Positions 24,053-35,692 are shown, numbered from the stretch's first letter. The stretch: 64,000 nt of DNA from Diphasiastrum complanatum (GCA_029204225.1 CM055097.1:47552617-47616616), one strand, 5' to 3'. Translations and numbers: made by a program. Notes: generated from the letters alone by a model not told the origin.

Positions 24053-24450
24053 TTGATGGTAGCATCTACACCAAGATCAAGCCAAGAGACATGGTGGATT
24101 GATAGTGGGGCTAGTTCCCACATGTCATTCAACAAGCATTATTTTTCTACTCTACTTTCTTGTAATGATTCTAAGAAGTCAATCTACACTGCTAGTGATC
24201 AAGAATGTAAGATAGATGGCATAGGTTCTATTCCATTATGCTCGGGAACATCTAAGAGGATAGATCTTGATAATGTTTTGTATGTTCCATCCATTACAAA
24301 AAACTTGCTTAGTGTTAATGGACAATGGACTAGATGTACATTTCAAGAATGGAGTGTGTTCCATCTTGAAAAGTGATAAGTGCATAGCTAGTGGCATTAA
24401 GCAAGGAAGGCTCCTTAAGTTGGATGCTAATGTGGCTATTGAATGGCTAC
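24053..24450 (+). pseudogene. Copia C protease and pre-integrase start
   Basis: TWWIDSGASSHMS (about 24089-24127) is the copia retropepsin active site. It is followed by LDNVLYVPSITKNLLSV, typical of the protease/pre-integrase boundary. A frameshift lies near 24305-24320. The frame continues as KCIASGIKQGRLLKLD (about 24380-24427) and is then fused to a mid-RT segment, so the integrase and the RT N-terminus are deleted. Confidence 0.85.
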
Positions 24451-24864
24451 TTGGAGGAGGAAATATACATGTTGCAACCCAAGGGCTTCATCAAGGATGG
24501 TGAGGAGTGTGAAGCCGAGTACAAGGCATTGACTTCAACAACCAAAGAACTCCTATGGCTAAGAAGACTTTTGGTGGAACTACAAGTGCTAAAGGCCAAG
24601 GAGATCCCTTTCATCTATTGTAACAATCAAGCTTCTCAACAAATTGCTACCAATCTGATCTTCCATGCTATAACAAAGCATATTGAGACAGCTTATCACT
24701 TTGTGAGGGAGAAGGTGCAATCCAAGGACGTTCAACTTCATCATGTGCCATCATCTGAGTGCATAGCTGATATCTTAACCAAACCTTTGGCTAAAGATCC
24801 ATTTTTCAAGTTAAGAGATGGTCTTAGAGTTGTAGATAGATGTACATTAGACTTGCCAAGTTAG
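24430..24864 (+). pseudogene. Copia C RT remnant fused to RNase H
   Basis: NGYLEEEIYMLQPKGF (about 24435-24482) is the RT motif just before the catalytic region. It is joined directly to the RNase H C-terminal half: ECEAEYKALTSTTKELLWLRRL, YCNNQASQQIA, KHIETAYHFVREKV and DILTKPL. The YVDD core is absent. Ends at a stop at about 24864, close to the purine tract. Confidence 0.88.
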
Positions 24865-24866
24865 AA

Positions 24867-24877
24867 GTGAGGAGGAG
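24867..24877 (+). other. Copia C polypurine tract
   Basis: GTGAGGAGGAG immediately before the 3' LTR start TGTAAAAAATATC at 24878. It is the plus-strand primer for reverse transcription. Confidence 0.8.
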
Positions 24878-25709
24878 TGTAAAAAATATCACTTCCAACT
24901 TGATGTACTTTGTAAATCTTAAGATATTTTGATCTTGATAGGACCTCACACATGTGGAGTCTGTTCCCACGTGTGAAAGAATGTACATAAGTCACTTTTA
25001 TAAAGCTAGATTGATTTTAGCTAGATCTACACAAGTGTGAAATCGACCTTTGAATAGAATCTTGAAATTGGTCAAACTTTATGTAAATAGATTGGACTTC
25101 CATGTGAATGAGTTATTACTCACACATGTGAAGATGCCATTCACACATGTGGATAAGCTTCTAGATGATAAGATAGGAAGATTCCATTAGATCCTATTTT
25201 ATAGAGAATATTCCTATAAATGTGGAAGACTAGCTTTTTTGTTTCTAGCCAAAGTGAATAGTCAACTTTGTGAAATGAGCATATATGGCTCCCATTGGTG
25301 GATTTGGATGACTAGGCATTCTTCACACATGTGAAGGCTTGCGGGACAGTACACAGCTCGTGGATGTACTTGATCTATAAAGGGATCAACCAAATCAATG
25401 AGAAGTTGATGAGAGGCAATTTCTAGTTTTGCTTGTATTTTCCACATTTGTCTTATGTTTTGTGATTGGAATGCATTTCTAAGCTTGAGTACTTTACTCT
25501 CAGTTTACAGGCCGTACAGGTACTGTCCTCCACACGTGTGAGGCCACTCCTCTAAGATTTTAATCATTTGATCCATTGCTCTTGCTTAAATCATAGTGTA
25601 ATGCATCTAGATCAAGATCCAACACCTAGAACTTGATAGATAATTGGATTAAGCAATCAATAACTCTTAGTGATTGATTAGTACAATCATAATTGTCCTT
25701 TTTTCTGCG
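24878..25709 (+). repeat. Copia C 3' LTR
   Basis: About 832 bp, starting TGTAAAAAATATCAC. The last few bases differ from the 5' copy, so the right end is approximate. It holds repeated CACACATGTG-like palindromes near 24946, 24970, 25122, 25142 and 25327. Confidence 0.85.
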
Positions 25710-25979
25710 ATCTCTTGTCGAGATCTTCTAGGAGACGAATAAGGCTGATAATCAATTTTTTGATTTTGTTGTTAATGAGCTACAACTTCTTATTCTAATT
25801 CATTGTTAATATGTTGTTCATCTAATGTCGATGTATTCAAACCTTCGATAGAAATAGTCAAATAAAAAACAATGATTCATGATATTTTGACTGTCTGCGC
25901 TTTGCCCATAGTAAACTGATCCTCAATAAAGATAACATTTCAGTTGGTGAATATATGGGATCATATAGCTTATAAACTT

Positions 25980-27480
25980 TATCTAAAGTAGTATAACCAA
26001 TGAAAATGGTTTTGATATCATGGGAGATCTCCTATGGTATCTGCACATAGGCAATGCATCCAAAAACTTTGAGGTTTGATAGTGAAGGCTTGGAGCTTGT
26101 CCAAACTTCATAAGGTGTTTTTTTTTAGAGAATTTTAATCGAGCATATGTTTTGAATATAAGCTACAGTGGAAACATCTTTATCCCATAAGAACTTAGGC
26201 ATTTCGCATGAGCAAGCATACACTTAGCCGCTTCAACCAATGTTCGATAGTAAGTGCATTTGATTGAGGTGAATAAGAAGTAATAAATTGTTGCTTAATG
26301 CCTTGCTAAGAAAATACTCCTTGAATTCGGTTGAGATATGTTTTCCCCCATTATCTGACCTCAATGCTTTGATTACCAATTTCGAGTGCGCGCTCCTTGA
26401 ATTTTCTAAAAGTGTTGAAAGCCTCCAATTCAGCTCAATGAAATCAATAGTTGTTCTTCTCAAAAATTTGTCGATAAGTTAATAAGTATTTTGCACCAAC
26501 CAAAGATAAGATTTGCATTAGGCCGCATATAGCTGCTTTCCGACAATGCAGCTCTAATAGACAGGGAAGTCGAGCTTCTTGTCTGGATAATTGAGATCAA
26601 GTACTAAGGATTAGTGCTCAGAAAAACCGACAAAGTATAGGAATGAAACTGGTAAGTTTTCTCGAACACTGGCATCATAAAATGTCTGACAGTTTTTTAG
26701 ACAAGCATATATACAATTTTGTATGTAAAAGTCTTCAAAAAACCGAGAAGTTCTATAAGATGCAGGTTTTTTGAGGATAACTCAAAAGAGGTTTCTCGAG
26801 CACTGCTAAGAATTGTCTAAACATGTTCAATATAGATGTATAATTCAAGTGACCTAATCTATAGTGCCAAAGTAATACTTTATGACTAGAACAAAACTAT
26901 TCAAAGCTTGACTTGTGTCAGAATAACAATGAATCAATCTATATAAGTATGCATGCCTCTTTTTGAGTGCAAGAATCTTATTTGTCCTATCGACAAGTCT
27001 GCATTGATCATATTCAAATTTTACCATATGACCTAAATCAATAATCCTTCTTACTGATAACAAATGTTTTGAAAGTTTAGGTACATACAAAACATTTGAT
27101 AGTTACTTGAATTGATCATGGTGGAAGCTTAATCATATCGTGCATTCACCTTCAATAGTGTGTGTACAATATTCACCAAGATGGATGAATTTTTTTTTAC
27201 TATAAGGCATATAAGATTGAAAATGTTTCCGATGATTGCTCATATGTTGAGTGAGTCCAAATCCAGAAACCAAGCATTATCAACTTGCGCTTTCTAATCT
27301 ATGATCATAAACACTCCTTCATCCATATCTTGTAAATGGGATTGAGATGTAACTGTAACTGCATTCGTCTGTTGAGAAAATTGCTTGTTGTTGTCGCTTG
27401 TCGCTTTCAATATTTTACAATCCTGGATCTCATGATTAGTGCTCTTGCGATACCTACAGAATATCTTCGTCTTCAATTAT
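25980..27480 (-). pseudogene. Copia gag-end/protease/pre-integrase/integrase fragment
   Basis: On the minus strand, high to low coordinates, the order is: a decayed zinc knuckle (CRYRKSTNHEIQDC, about 27465-27424); a protease remnant (WFLDLDS and TQHMSNHRKHF, about 27280-27220); LYVPKLSKHLLSVRRIIDLGHMV (about 27088-27020); and an integrase segment (VIKALRSDNGGKHISTEF, about 26385-26330) continuing to about 25980 with KHLMKFG-like sequence. Many stops and frameshifts. RT and RNase H are not present downstream. It resembles family B in the knuckle and protease. Confidence 0.75.
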
Positions 27481-27590
27481 GGATTCAATAATTGCTCTTT
27501 ACTGCATGTCAGTTTTGGATTTGGTAGTTTAGAGCTTTTTTAGCACCTTGATGTTAGTGTCAAATTGCTTCTCAACAAGAGCTTTAAACT

Positions 27591-28140
27591 CTAGAAAAAT
27601 TTCAAACACCATAGCTTTTGAAAACAAAAGATAGATCCAAGTAAATCTACTATGACCAAATACAAAATAAATAAACATAGTGGCTCTTCCATTATTGTTA
27701 CCACTTGAACATTCGAGTGAATAAATTGCAAAACACTATATATTTTAGAAAAAGATCTCGAGAAAGACATTTTGCATGCTTTTACCAAAGCACATGCTTC
27801 ACATGCCTAACCACACTTTGACAATGTCTTTGGCATAATAGAACTTTCTCCACTTTGCACATTGACTCCATGTATTTGTAGTTGGGATGGCCCAAGCTCT
27901 TGTGCCATAATTCAATTTGAGAATATTCTCCTTAGCCATCGAGCCAGTGTTAGAATCAATATTAGCATATAACCTAAAAAGCCTCAAGTGTTGTCCCTCT
28001 TACAATAGCCTCTTCACTCTTCTCAATTAAGGAAGCATCAACTTCAAACTCAACTTGAAAGCCACTATCCAGCATTTAATAAGCTTTAGTGATATTAGGC
28101 ACATAAAGAACATCATCAAGCTTCAATGAACTTCTGAAAA
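27591..28140 (-). pseudogene. Second copia pre-integrase fragment
   Basis: Minus-strand words LYVPNITKAY (about 28110-28080) and LWHKSLGHPNYKYMESMC (about 27910-27855) are the GAG_pre-integrase pattern of Ty1/copia. It is a different family from the neighbouring fragment, which has its own pre-integrase. Stops and frameshifts throughout. Confidence 0.7.
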
Positions 28141-28239
28141 TTACCATACGAAGAGAGATGAGAAAATTGTCCTTTGTGATTTGTGAGTTTATACAACTAC
28201 TTACTTTAGTAGATGTCCAACAATGGCAGTAAAGGAGAA

Positions 28240-28390
28240 AACAACATATGAAAATTTTAAAGATTCTAAGTTGGGTGATTTACATCTTAGAATTTTTGGC
28301 ACTACAATATACTAGATGAAAAAAACATTACTTCATGATAAGTCCATAAAGTGTCTTTTCATTGGTTATACCAAAGAGTCAAAAGTAGCA
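28240..28390 (+). pseudogene. Copia integrase C-terminal fragment
   Basis: Plus strand: LRIFGTTIY followed by LLHDKSIKCLFIGYTKESK, matching the post-core segment of copia integrase (pattern RxFGCxxY...KLDxKxxxCxFxGY). An in-frame stop lies between. The open frame at 28492-28734 just downstream is unrecognised. Confidence 0.7.
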
Positions 28391-29103
28391 CTGGAGAAAT
28401 GTACGATTGAGTGTACAAGTTGCAAAGGAAAAGTAGATCTATTAATGAAAGTTTATATCCCTTGAAAAAGAGGAATCCATAATATGTATAGATGAAGGAC
28501 CTACTTAGAATCAGGATCGATAGGATATTTGTGATACTATCTTCTAAGGAGTGTTGTAATCTAGTTAGAAGAGGTAAGCAAAGAAAAATTAGAAAACATT
28601 CTTGTAGTGAAAGAGTTATTGATTACGAATCTGATCGATTTGTGTCAGAGCTAGAGAGTGATGCTTTTGAAATAATCTTCGATCAAGATTTTGGTTACGA
28701 AAAAGATGAGATGCTATTGTGGTTGGATAGTTGATGTAAACCCAAACTCAAAACTTCACGTGATGAAGTTTTGATAAATATGAAGTTATTCTAGATCAGA
28801 ACTTATGATTATTAGAATCTAGATGCATTCTAGATTGGAGCTTAACTTTGGAATGACACTTTGTGTCATGTCTAGAGTAAAAAAAATTTGAGAATTACAA
28901 TTCTTTATAGGCATTGTATGGTGAGTTTATAAGTCCGAGACTTTCCTTGTGAAAAAAACTTTTCTTGAGCCACTCATATGTCTTCTAAGAATAGTACTAT
29001 TTATGCTCTCTTATTGTCAAGTATGGAATAAGAAGTATGATTTTGACAAATCATAGTTTAGATCCTAGTTTATACTTGATTGTTAAGGGAGGCAACATGT
29101 GTG

Positions 29104-29424
29104 GTCAAGTGTGACCAATGTTAGTTGAATAAGGCTGAACACCTTAAGGCTGATAGATTGTTGAATCCATTGAGTATCCTTGATAAGAGATGGGATAGTA
29201 TTTTGATGGATTTTTTAGTTGGGTTACTGCGGACAAATAAACAAAATGATGCAATTTGGGTGGTGGTTGACCATCTTATCAAATTGGCTACATTTATTCT
29301 AGTAAAGACCATCATGTAGGCTTTTGATTTGGCTCAAATATTTGTTGAGTGTCTATTTAGACTTTACGTATTACCGAGTGACATTGTGAGCGACCACAAT
29401 CCAAAGTTCATAGGTCACCATATC
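29104..29424 (+). pseudogene. Gypsy integrase fragment
   Basis: KAEHLKADRLLNPLSI, RWDSILMDFLVGL, DAIWVVVDHLIKLATFI and LPSDIVSDHNPKFIGH follow the Ty3/gypsy integrase core, with Asp in MDF and Asp in SD. It resembles 52380-52690 closely. It ends at KFIGH, before the catalytic Glu, and is non-functional. Confidence 0.85.
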
Positions 29425-30588
29425 CACACTCGTTGTAGAAGGGCATACCATTGTTGCATTTCCAGTTGGAAAGATGTTTCAACTTTCGCCATCGTGAAAT
29501 TCACTTGAGCTAATTGAGGATTGTTTGGCCCTAGTGGTGTTGGTAGTGGCATTCTTTGTTGTTGAGGGACTGATCCAGGGCTTGGTGTTGTGTTAGGTAC
29601 TAAGCATAAGAGGTCTGAACTGAGATCTCTTCTATTGTATAGTCCGTGGGTAGGGCCTATTGTCATTCATTTCATAGTTGATGATATTGATCTCTCTCTT
29701 TAGTCTCCTTAAGCATTCTCTTTGCTACTTTCTAGAGCTAATTTCTACTTATGTGTTGCTTTCTTAGCCTAACTATTGACTTGCTATAAATTTGTTCGTA
29801 ACTATACGGTTTCCCTAAAACAATTTCAAAGAAAGTATTAAAAAAAATTGAGTTTCGAATAACCCTAACCCCAACTTCCAAAATGCAACTTGAATGGTGC
29901 AATTATGGTATGTAGCGTGATTAGTAACAATAAAAGCAATGTGTCAAAAATCCTATAAGATAAAGTTTAGGAACTGTTTCAATGCCTTGCAACATGTTAG
30001 TTATGTGCAACTCCAAAAATAGCATAAATGAAATGCAAATAAAATTGAATGCAAGGCAACTGACTTGCTATTTGTTTGGACTTGTTTTTCTTGCAATGAA
30101 CCAACAAATGCGAGACACTAGGTATTGACGTTGTCAAGATATCAATAGTTAAATAAATCTTCCCAACAGGAAAATACTGGATTTTAGGAATACTCTCCAA
30201 TTAGGATTCTTTAACTGAAATGCGAGATACCAATATGTGTATTGAGGAAGTAAGTTGCATAAAATTATGAGTGCTAGATTATGACCCAATGATAGAATAT
30301 AGTCTTCATACAATGTTACTAATGCTCTTTCTTGATTATCAGCTATTATTTGTGCCCTTGGGCCTTACCACATTTCTTCTCGCTTGGTTTAATCTTCTTC
30401 CTCGTGCTTATCCACGCTGCCTAGCGTTTCAAATAATCTACAAGACCTCATATGTTGTTTCCACAAGCTCCTATCTGATGCTCACTACTCCCATGTAGAT
30501 GGCCATGATAGATTTTAAAATATGTTTCTCACCTCAAGCCTTACTTGTATTGGCCTTGTATGAAGGCTAAACTTTCCTAGCTTGTTCA
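29425..30588. other. Mostly unrecognised stretch with one small LARD scrap
   Basis: The minus-strand frame 29666-29415 is Pro/Gln-rich and might be a gypsy gag scrap, but this is weak. 30160-30240 resembles the LARD interior near 10955-11030 (shared GGATTCTTTAACTGAA). Otherwise nothing is recognised. Confidence 0.4.
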
Positions 30589-31735
30589 TGTTGGATTATT
30601 CTCCTTCTTACTAATTGACTAATCGGGTTTAATCCTCATCCATTATTTATCCAGTTTTGTGGATTTTTCCGTATTTTATACAGTCTGCAGAATCACGTGT
30701 TTTTACATAGTCTGCAGAAATACACGGAGTTTGACTACAATGTCGCATTTTCTCTCTCTACAATCTAGATAGTGTCGCCTATCAAGAATTACGAGTAAAA
30801 TTACAGTGTTGCATTTTTTGCATTTTTACAACACTGTCGTCTGTCAAAATTACGTGTAAAAATGCAGTGTTGTCTTTTTCGCATTTTTTACCTCTCAGGA
30901 TTTGCGAGTAAAACTGCAGAGTCACATTTTTCAAAGTGCCTCAAATGTTAAGAAAATGACTCTAGCAAAGTGTGGAGCTACTCCAATATTAAGAAAATGA
31001 GATATTAAGACATTGTCGTCTTTTTCGCAAAAAGCCGACATTGTCTTCTTTTGGCGATAGTTGTCTATGCCAGTTTTAGTTCATTTTTGCAGAGTGACAG
31101 TTTTAGTTCATTTATGTAGACAGACTGTTTACAGCCAATTTTCACCGCTTATCAGCAATCAATTTCTGGGAGGGACCTGGATGAATGCCAGCGGACACCA
31201 GCCAACTGGCAATCACATTTGTCGACCTCATTACTTAGTATAAATCAGTTGTTCATACATCTCTTATCAAGTCTTGAATCAGCATTGTGAATTGTGAAGT
31301 AGTTGAGTGTTATTACACGATGCTTCCTGCGCTCTCATCAAGCAGATCGTTCACAATCACAAAGTATTGTAGTTAGCTCTCTATCAAGCTTTCAAGCTTG
31401 AACTCTCTTGAGCATTCTAGCTCAGTCTTTTAGAGATTTATTTTAGAGTTGCTATTGCGCTACTGCTTATCAGTAGAGCTGCTTATTATTAGACATTTTT
31501 TTCAGTTACTCAGAGACAGCTTCAGAATGCGCGGTTTCTATCCGCTATTGTCTTGCACTCATTAGTATCTAATTTTATTTTTTTTGAATCAATACTATTT
31601 TTTATCGCATTCAATATATGTCAAAGTGCATGCATCTCTGTATTGCTTTTGTAACTGATAGAAATTGTTTGAGAATTCAATACTTTAGGTTTGGCTATGT
31701 AATCACTTACTATCTAGCAGAAGTTAGTTGCTAAA
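30589..31735 (+). repeat. LTR related to copia family B, plus strand
   Basis: Starts TGTTGGATTATTCTCC, like the family B start TGTTGGATTTATTCCC. It contains repeated CAGTGTTGC / TTTTTCGCATTTTT phrases and CCGCTATTGTCTTGCACTC, which resembles the family B LTR. The right end is approximate. No matching primer site was found downstream. Confidence 0.6.
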
Positions 31736-31754
31736 GATTCAACGTGATTTCCAT

Positions 31755-31990
31755 CATCGCACACTCACCATCATTTGTTGTGTAGATGAATTTTTTCTCA
31801 TCTTCAAAAGTAATTAAAGAAGAAAAATACTTTTTATGATTTGTCATATGAGAACTAGCACAACTATCAATCCACTATGGATCAATATCACCTTCACTTG
31901 ACAACAAACTTGAAAATATCACAAAGGAATCATCATTTTGTTCAACATCATCATCATCTAGAGTAAGATTCCTTCTCTTTGAACTTGTTC
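31755..31990 (-). pseudogene. Copia protease fragment
   Basis: Minus strand: an acidic stretch (DDDDVEQNDDSFVIF), then DSCASSHMTNHKKYFSSL, the copia protease active-site region with Gly changed to Cys in DSG. It ends near the LTR described before it. Confidence 0.7.
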
Positions 31991-32159
31991 TAATGCACTA
32001 AGCACTCACACTCCTCTCAATTAATAAAAGAATAGTGAAATCACTATGATTTAGAAAATTGAAACAATAGCTCTCTTGAAACTAGACAACTTACATGTAG
32101 ATCTTGATGAACCTTGATCGTATATGTTACATTTTTTGGAGATCAGTTCATTTACCTAA

Positions 32160-32842
32160 AGGGCAAGAACAAAGCCACATGTGATGCTCCTACTCAGAAC
32201 ACGACTAAATATCGAAATCCAATTTTGATTCCTTCAAGTAGTCAACTTATACAAAGTGATTAAGAAGAAGAAGAAGGTGTTGCAACTCAAGAGCAACTAA
32301 CCCCTAGTCAAAATTTATGGCCAGTAGCACCTCCTAGAAGGTCAACCAGGTTGTGAACTCAGCCAATCAGATTTATTGATACAAAAATTACAATGTCACC
32401 ATTAGATGCTGTTCACTCAGATCTATGTGGTCCAATGCAAACTCCATCATTGCTTGATGCAAAGTGTTTCATTACCTTCATTGACAAATGTCCGAGAAAA
32501 ATATCTATATATTTTATTAAACAAAAGTTGGAGGCTTTAAAAAAATTTCAACAATTCAAGGAGCATGCAGAAATGAAAATTGGCAAAATAATCAATGCAT
32601 GGAGGTCTGAAAATGGGAGAGAGTACATCTCAACCGAATTCAAGAAGTATTGCCTTAACAATGGCATTGAGCAATAGTTTATCACCTCCTATATGCCTCA
32701 GTCGAATGGACTTGCTGCGAGAAAGAATTGAACCTTAGTCAAAGCGCCTAAGTGTATGTTGTCTCATGCGACACTTCCGAAATTCTTCTGGGCTAAAGTT
32801 GTTTCCACTACAGCTTATATTCAGAACAAATGCTCGATTAAA
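32160..32842 (+). pseudogene. Copia linker and integrase core fragments
   Basis: 32240-32390 reads as the acidic linker with a PRRSTR-type motif that normally lies between integrase and RT. It is followed by an integrase core from 32393: LDAVHSDLCGPM, DAKCFITFID, WRSENGREYISTEF, then a stop and MPQSNGLAARKN and FWAKVVSTTAYIQN. The linker precedes the core here, the reverse of the normal order, so two fragments were joined. The core stops at 32842 where a direct repeat begins. Confidence 0.75.
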
Positions 32843-32977
32843 GAGTTAAAATAGCAATGATCGACTTAAACAGTGTTTTCTAATTTTGACGGCACCACGT
32901 GTGCTCAATTCTAGAATTAATATCGGGTCGTCTTTCTTTTACGAGCCTTTTGAGTGCTCTTAAGCAACTTTATCCTT
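32843..32977 (+). repeat. Direct repeat D, copy 1 (probable short LTR)
   Basis: GAGTTAAAATAGCAATGATC through GAGTGCTCTTAAGCAACTT, about 92% identical by eye to 34178-34310. It interrupts the integrase fragment before it and precedes an RT block. Confidence 0.8.
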
Positions 32978-33083
32978 GTACTTGCTTATTAGTGTGAATA
33001 TACAGTTTGTGGGAGAGCAATTCTGTTGTCTTGTCTTATTGCACTTGACGTTGTGCTGTGGTGATTGAATCGGTCGGGTTTTC

Positions 33084-34171
33084 ATGAAAGACGCAAAGCT
33101 AGATCAATCAGGATCTAGCACACAAGAAGAAGTGAGAAGATCAACGCAGGAAAGGAAGTCTCCCGGTCTCTATCATGTGAACCATGCCCTAATGAGTGAC
33201 ATTTTGAAGTGTCGAGAGCCATCAACCTTTGATGAGGCAAAGGATCACAAAGAGTGTCAAAGGGCAATGGAAGAGGAGATGGAGTCCATCCACATGCATG
33301 ATACATGGGAGTTGGCTGATCTACCACTTGGAAAGAAACCCATTGACAACAAATGGGCATTTAGAACAAAGTTTCATGTGGATGGCACTATAGCAAAGCA
33401 TAAGGCACGCCTAGTAGTGAAGGGCTATGAGCAAAATAAAGGAATTGACTATGAAGAGACATTTGCTCCAGTGGCTAAGTGGACTACGCTATGCCTTATC
33501 ATCGCCTTAGCATCTCATTTTGGGTGGAAGATCCATCAAATGGATGTGAAGTTCGCATTTTTGAATGGTGACTTAGACGAAGAAGTTTACATGGTCCAAC
33601 CATAGGGCTCTATGGCAAAGGAACAAGAACATAAGGTGTGCAAGCTACACAAAGCACTTTATGGCCTTAAGCAAGCGCCACGTGCATGGTATGTACACAT
33701 TGACAATCACTTTCTTTCTTATGAGTTTGTAAGAACAAATTCAGATCCAAATCTTTATGTTCCTATAAACGAAGATATCATTGCCTTGATTGTACTCTAT
33801 GTTGATGATATCATTATTACGGGCAATGATGAGAATCTCATTCATTCTATCAAAGCCAACTGTAGAGTCTAATTAGCCAATTTATGTCATCACCCACTAT
33901 GGAACATTGGAAAGCTGCGAAAAGGACTATGAGGTATGTGAAAGGTATACCTAACCTTGGCCTAGTCTACAAAAGACAAAGTGCTTTACCTAAGTTGCAG
34001 GGTTATGTTGACGCTGATTGGGCAGGAAATGTAGATGATAGAAAGCCAACAGTAGGTTATGCCTTCAATTTTGGTAGTGGTTGTTTTCCATGGTCTAGCA
34101 AGAAGCAAGACACCATTTCTCTTTCTTCTACAGAAGCCGAATATAAAGCGTTAAGTTCTGCCACCCATTGA
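33084..34171 (+). pseudogene. Copia RT and RNase H block (family D)
   Basis: The linker with STQERKSPG is followed by RT: MEEEMESIHMHDTWELADLP, KWAFRTKFHVDGTIAKHKARLV, ETFAPVAKWTT, QMDVKFAFLNGDLDEEVYM, then a stop at 33603, KALYGLKQAPRAWY, and catalytic YVDDIIITG (33798-33824). A deletion after HSIKAN removes the RT end. RNase H resumes in another frame at about 33884: GYVDADWAGNVDDRKPTVGY and SLSSTEAEYKALS, and it stops at 34171. It would copy RNA into DNA and degrade the hybrid; it is broken here. Confidence 0.88.
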
Positions 34172-34177
34172 GGGAGA

Positions 34178-34310
34178 GAGTTAAAATAGCAATGATCGAC
34201 TTATACAGTGTTTTTTAATTTCGACGGCACCACATGTGCTCAGTTCTAGAATTATCGGGTCGTCTTTCTTTTATGAGCCCTTTGAGTGCTCTTAAGCAAC
34301 TTTTATCCTT
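34178..34310 (+). repeat. Direct repeat D, copy 2 (truncated 3' LTR)
   Basis: Same sequence as 32843-32977, preceded by the purine stretch AGGGAGAGAG that would serve as polypurine tract. It is truncated at about 34310, where gypsy gag sequence begins. Confidence 0.8.
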
Positions 34311-34414
34311 AATGCATGTGATGTGTATTTTGAAAGAGTCCTTTATCAAGCATTTTAAGCCCTTTCTCTTGATCGAGAGTCCTTTTGTCAGATTGAGTAA
34401 CATCAAGATGGCAA

Positions 34415-34902
34415 AAGATGAACGTGTATGAGACTATATTGAGCATTTCAAATGCCTCAAAAGTCAAGTACAAGAACAACCCTCTGAATAGATGCTCATC
34501 ATCTGGTTTTTAGTCGGTCTTCCAAGATGGATCAGACGCGAACTTAAATCCAATGATGAATATACGAGCCTAAAGTTAGCTATGTCTGATGCCATCAAGG
34601 AGGAAGATGAATGATCAGATGTTGATGAATCCAGAGAAAGGAGAGCACCACGTGCTCCTATCCGTGAGTTGAAGCCGATCGAGGATACCCAAGATCAGCT
34701 TTGGAAATCCTAGTTGGAGTTGCTTAACAAGCAACATCAACTACAGATGGAGAAACTCACCAACGAGTTTTAAACTACCCTGAAGTCTATCCAAAGCAGT
34801 ATGCTTGGTCAACCAAACCCTGTACAGGTACCTTATAGACGAAAACCAATCTGGTGCCCACATTGCCGGGCTACGCATCCTGCTAATGCTTGTCCTTCAT
34901 GA
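34415..34902 (+). pseudogene. Gypsy-like gag fragment with zinc finger
   Basis: Reads KMAKDERV-stop-DYIEHFKCLKSQV, IIWFLVGLPRWIRRELKSNDEY, a Gln/Lys-rich coil, then CPHCRATHPANAC, a short CCHC-like knuckle. It resembles the gag at 9.1-9.4 kb (WFLAGLPRG). At least four in-frame stops. Confidence 0.7.
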
Positions 34903-34949
34903 TGCAACATGAATGAATCGTGAAAGTGAAAGCAAAACACATGATCGTC

Positions 34950-35095
34950 ATTGGCCATTGTCCTGCTTTCACCAAATCTGACATCTCTTACTGTTTTCAC
35001 AGTGTTCGTGTCTGGCATGTAGACTCTGTAGTATGACGAATTGTTGTCATAACCTACCAAAAATCCCTGCTCGGCTTTCTAATCAAGCTTCTTTT
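34950..35095 (-). pseudogene. Copia integrase C-terminal fragment
   Basis: Minus strand: GFLVGYDNNSSYYRVYMPDT and VKTVRDVRFGES. This matches the segment after the integrase core in copia (F.GY....YR.......V...RDV.F.E), and is similar to 49450-49545. Confidence 0.75.
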
Positions 35096-35239
35096 GATAA
35101 AACAACATCATTGTTCTTCTTAAATGTCGCTAAATGATATTTACTCTAATGATAAATTTTGTTTAGGCTCATCGAATTAGGACATAAATAGATCGTAGGT
35201 CGCAATTGGCACTTAGCCCCAATGCGTTGTCACTTATCC

Positions 35240-35434
35240 ATTAGCCAAATTAATTATATGATAACAAACGGTAACACGATCCGGTGAGCCTTCGATAGTT
35301 CGAATTGTCGAAACCACCTATTGTTCGATTTTAGTGTATTTCTGTAGACTGTGTAAAAGCATGAGGAAGACTTTAAAGTTGGATAAATGAATGGATGCAG
35401 ATTAACTATATGATTATAGGAGAATAATCCAACA
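35240..35434 (-). repeat. Fragment of a family-B-like LTR, minus strand
   Basis: Minus strand starts TGTTGGATTATTCTCC at 35434 and continues TAATCTGCATCCATTCAT, matching the 5' ends of 30589 and of the family B LTR. The inner border is uncertain. Confidence 0.6.
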
Positions 35435-35692
35435 GAGCCAAAACCACCCAAACAAAGAGAAACTAAAGATCAATCCTCCATCAGCTTCATTGTCGAGCCA
35501 TGATGATTGAATACAAGAGAGAAGAAATTTTTGGTCCTTGTCTGAATTGGAGTGCATAGGCCCTCACAAGGTTATCAATTACATTTCTAGCGTAGATTAG
35601 AATGTCGAGACATAACCAATAATTACACTGGAGTGTCGATTATCCACTTCAAGGATTGTTTCGAATCCTCAGCACTAGACATGGACATAACA
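35435..35692 (-). repeat. LARD-related LTR fragment, minus strand
   Basis: Resembles family A LTRs at lower identity: GAGCCAAAACCACCCAAAC at one end, CCTCACAAGGTTATCAATTAC and ATAACCAATAATTACACTGGAG inside, ATGGACATAACA at the other. The following CTTAGTCTCCTAAAAT reads as a purine tract on the minus strand. It is truncated at 35434 by the adjoining copia-type LTR. Confidence 0.6.
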
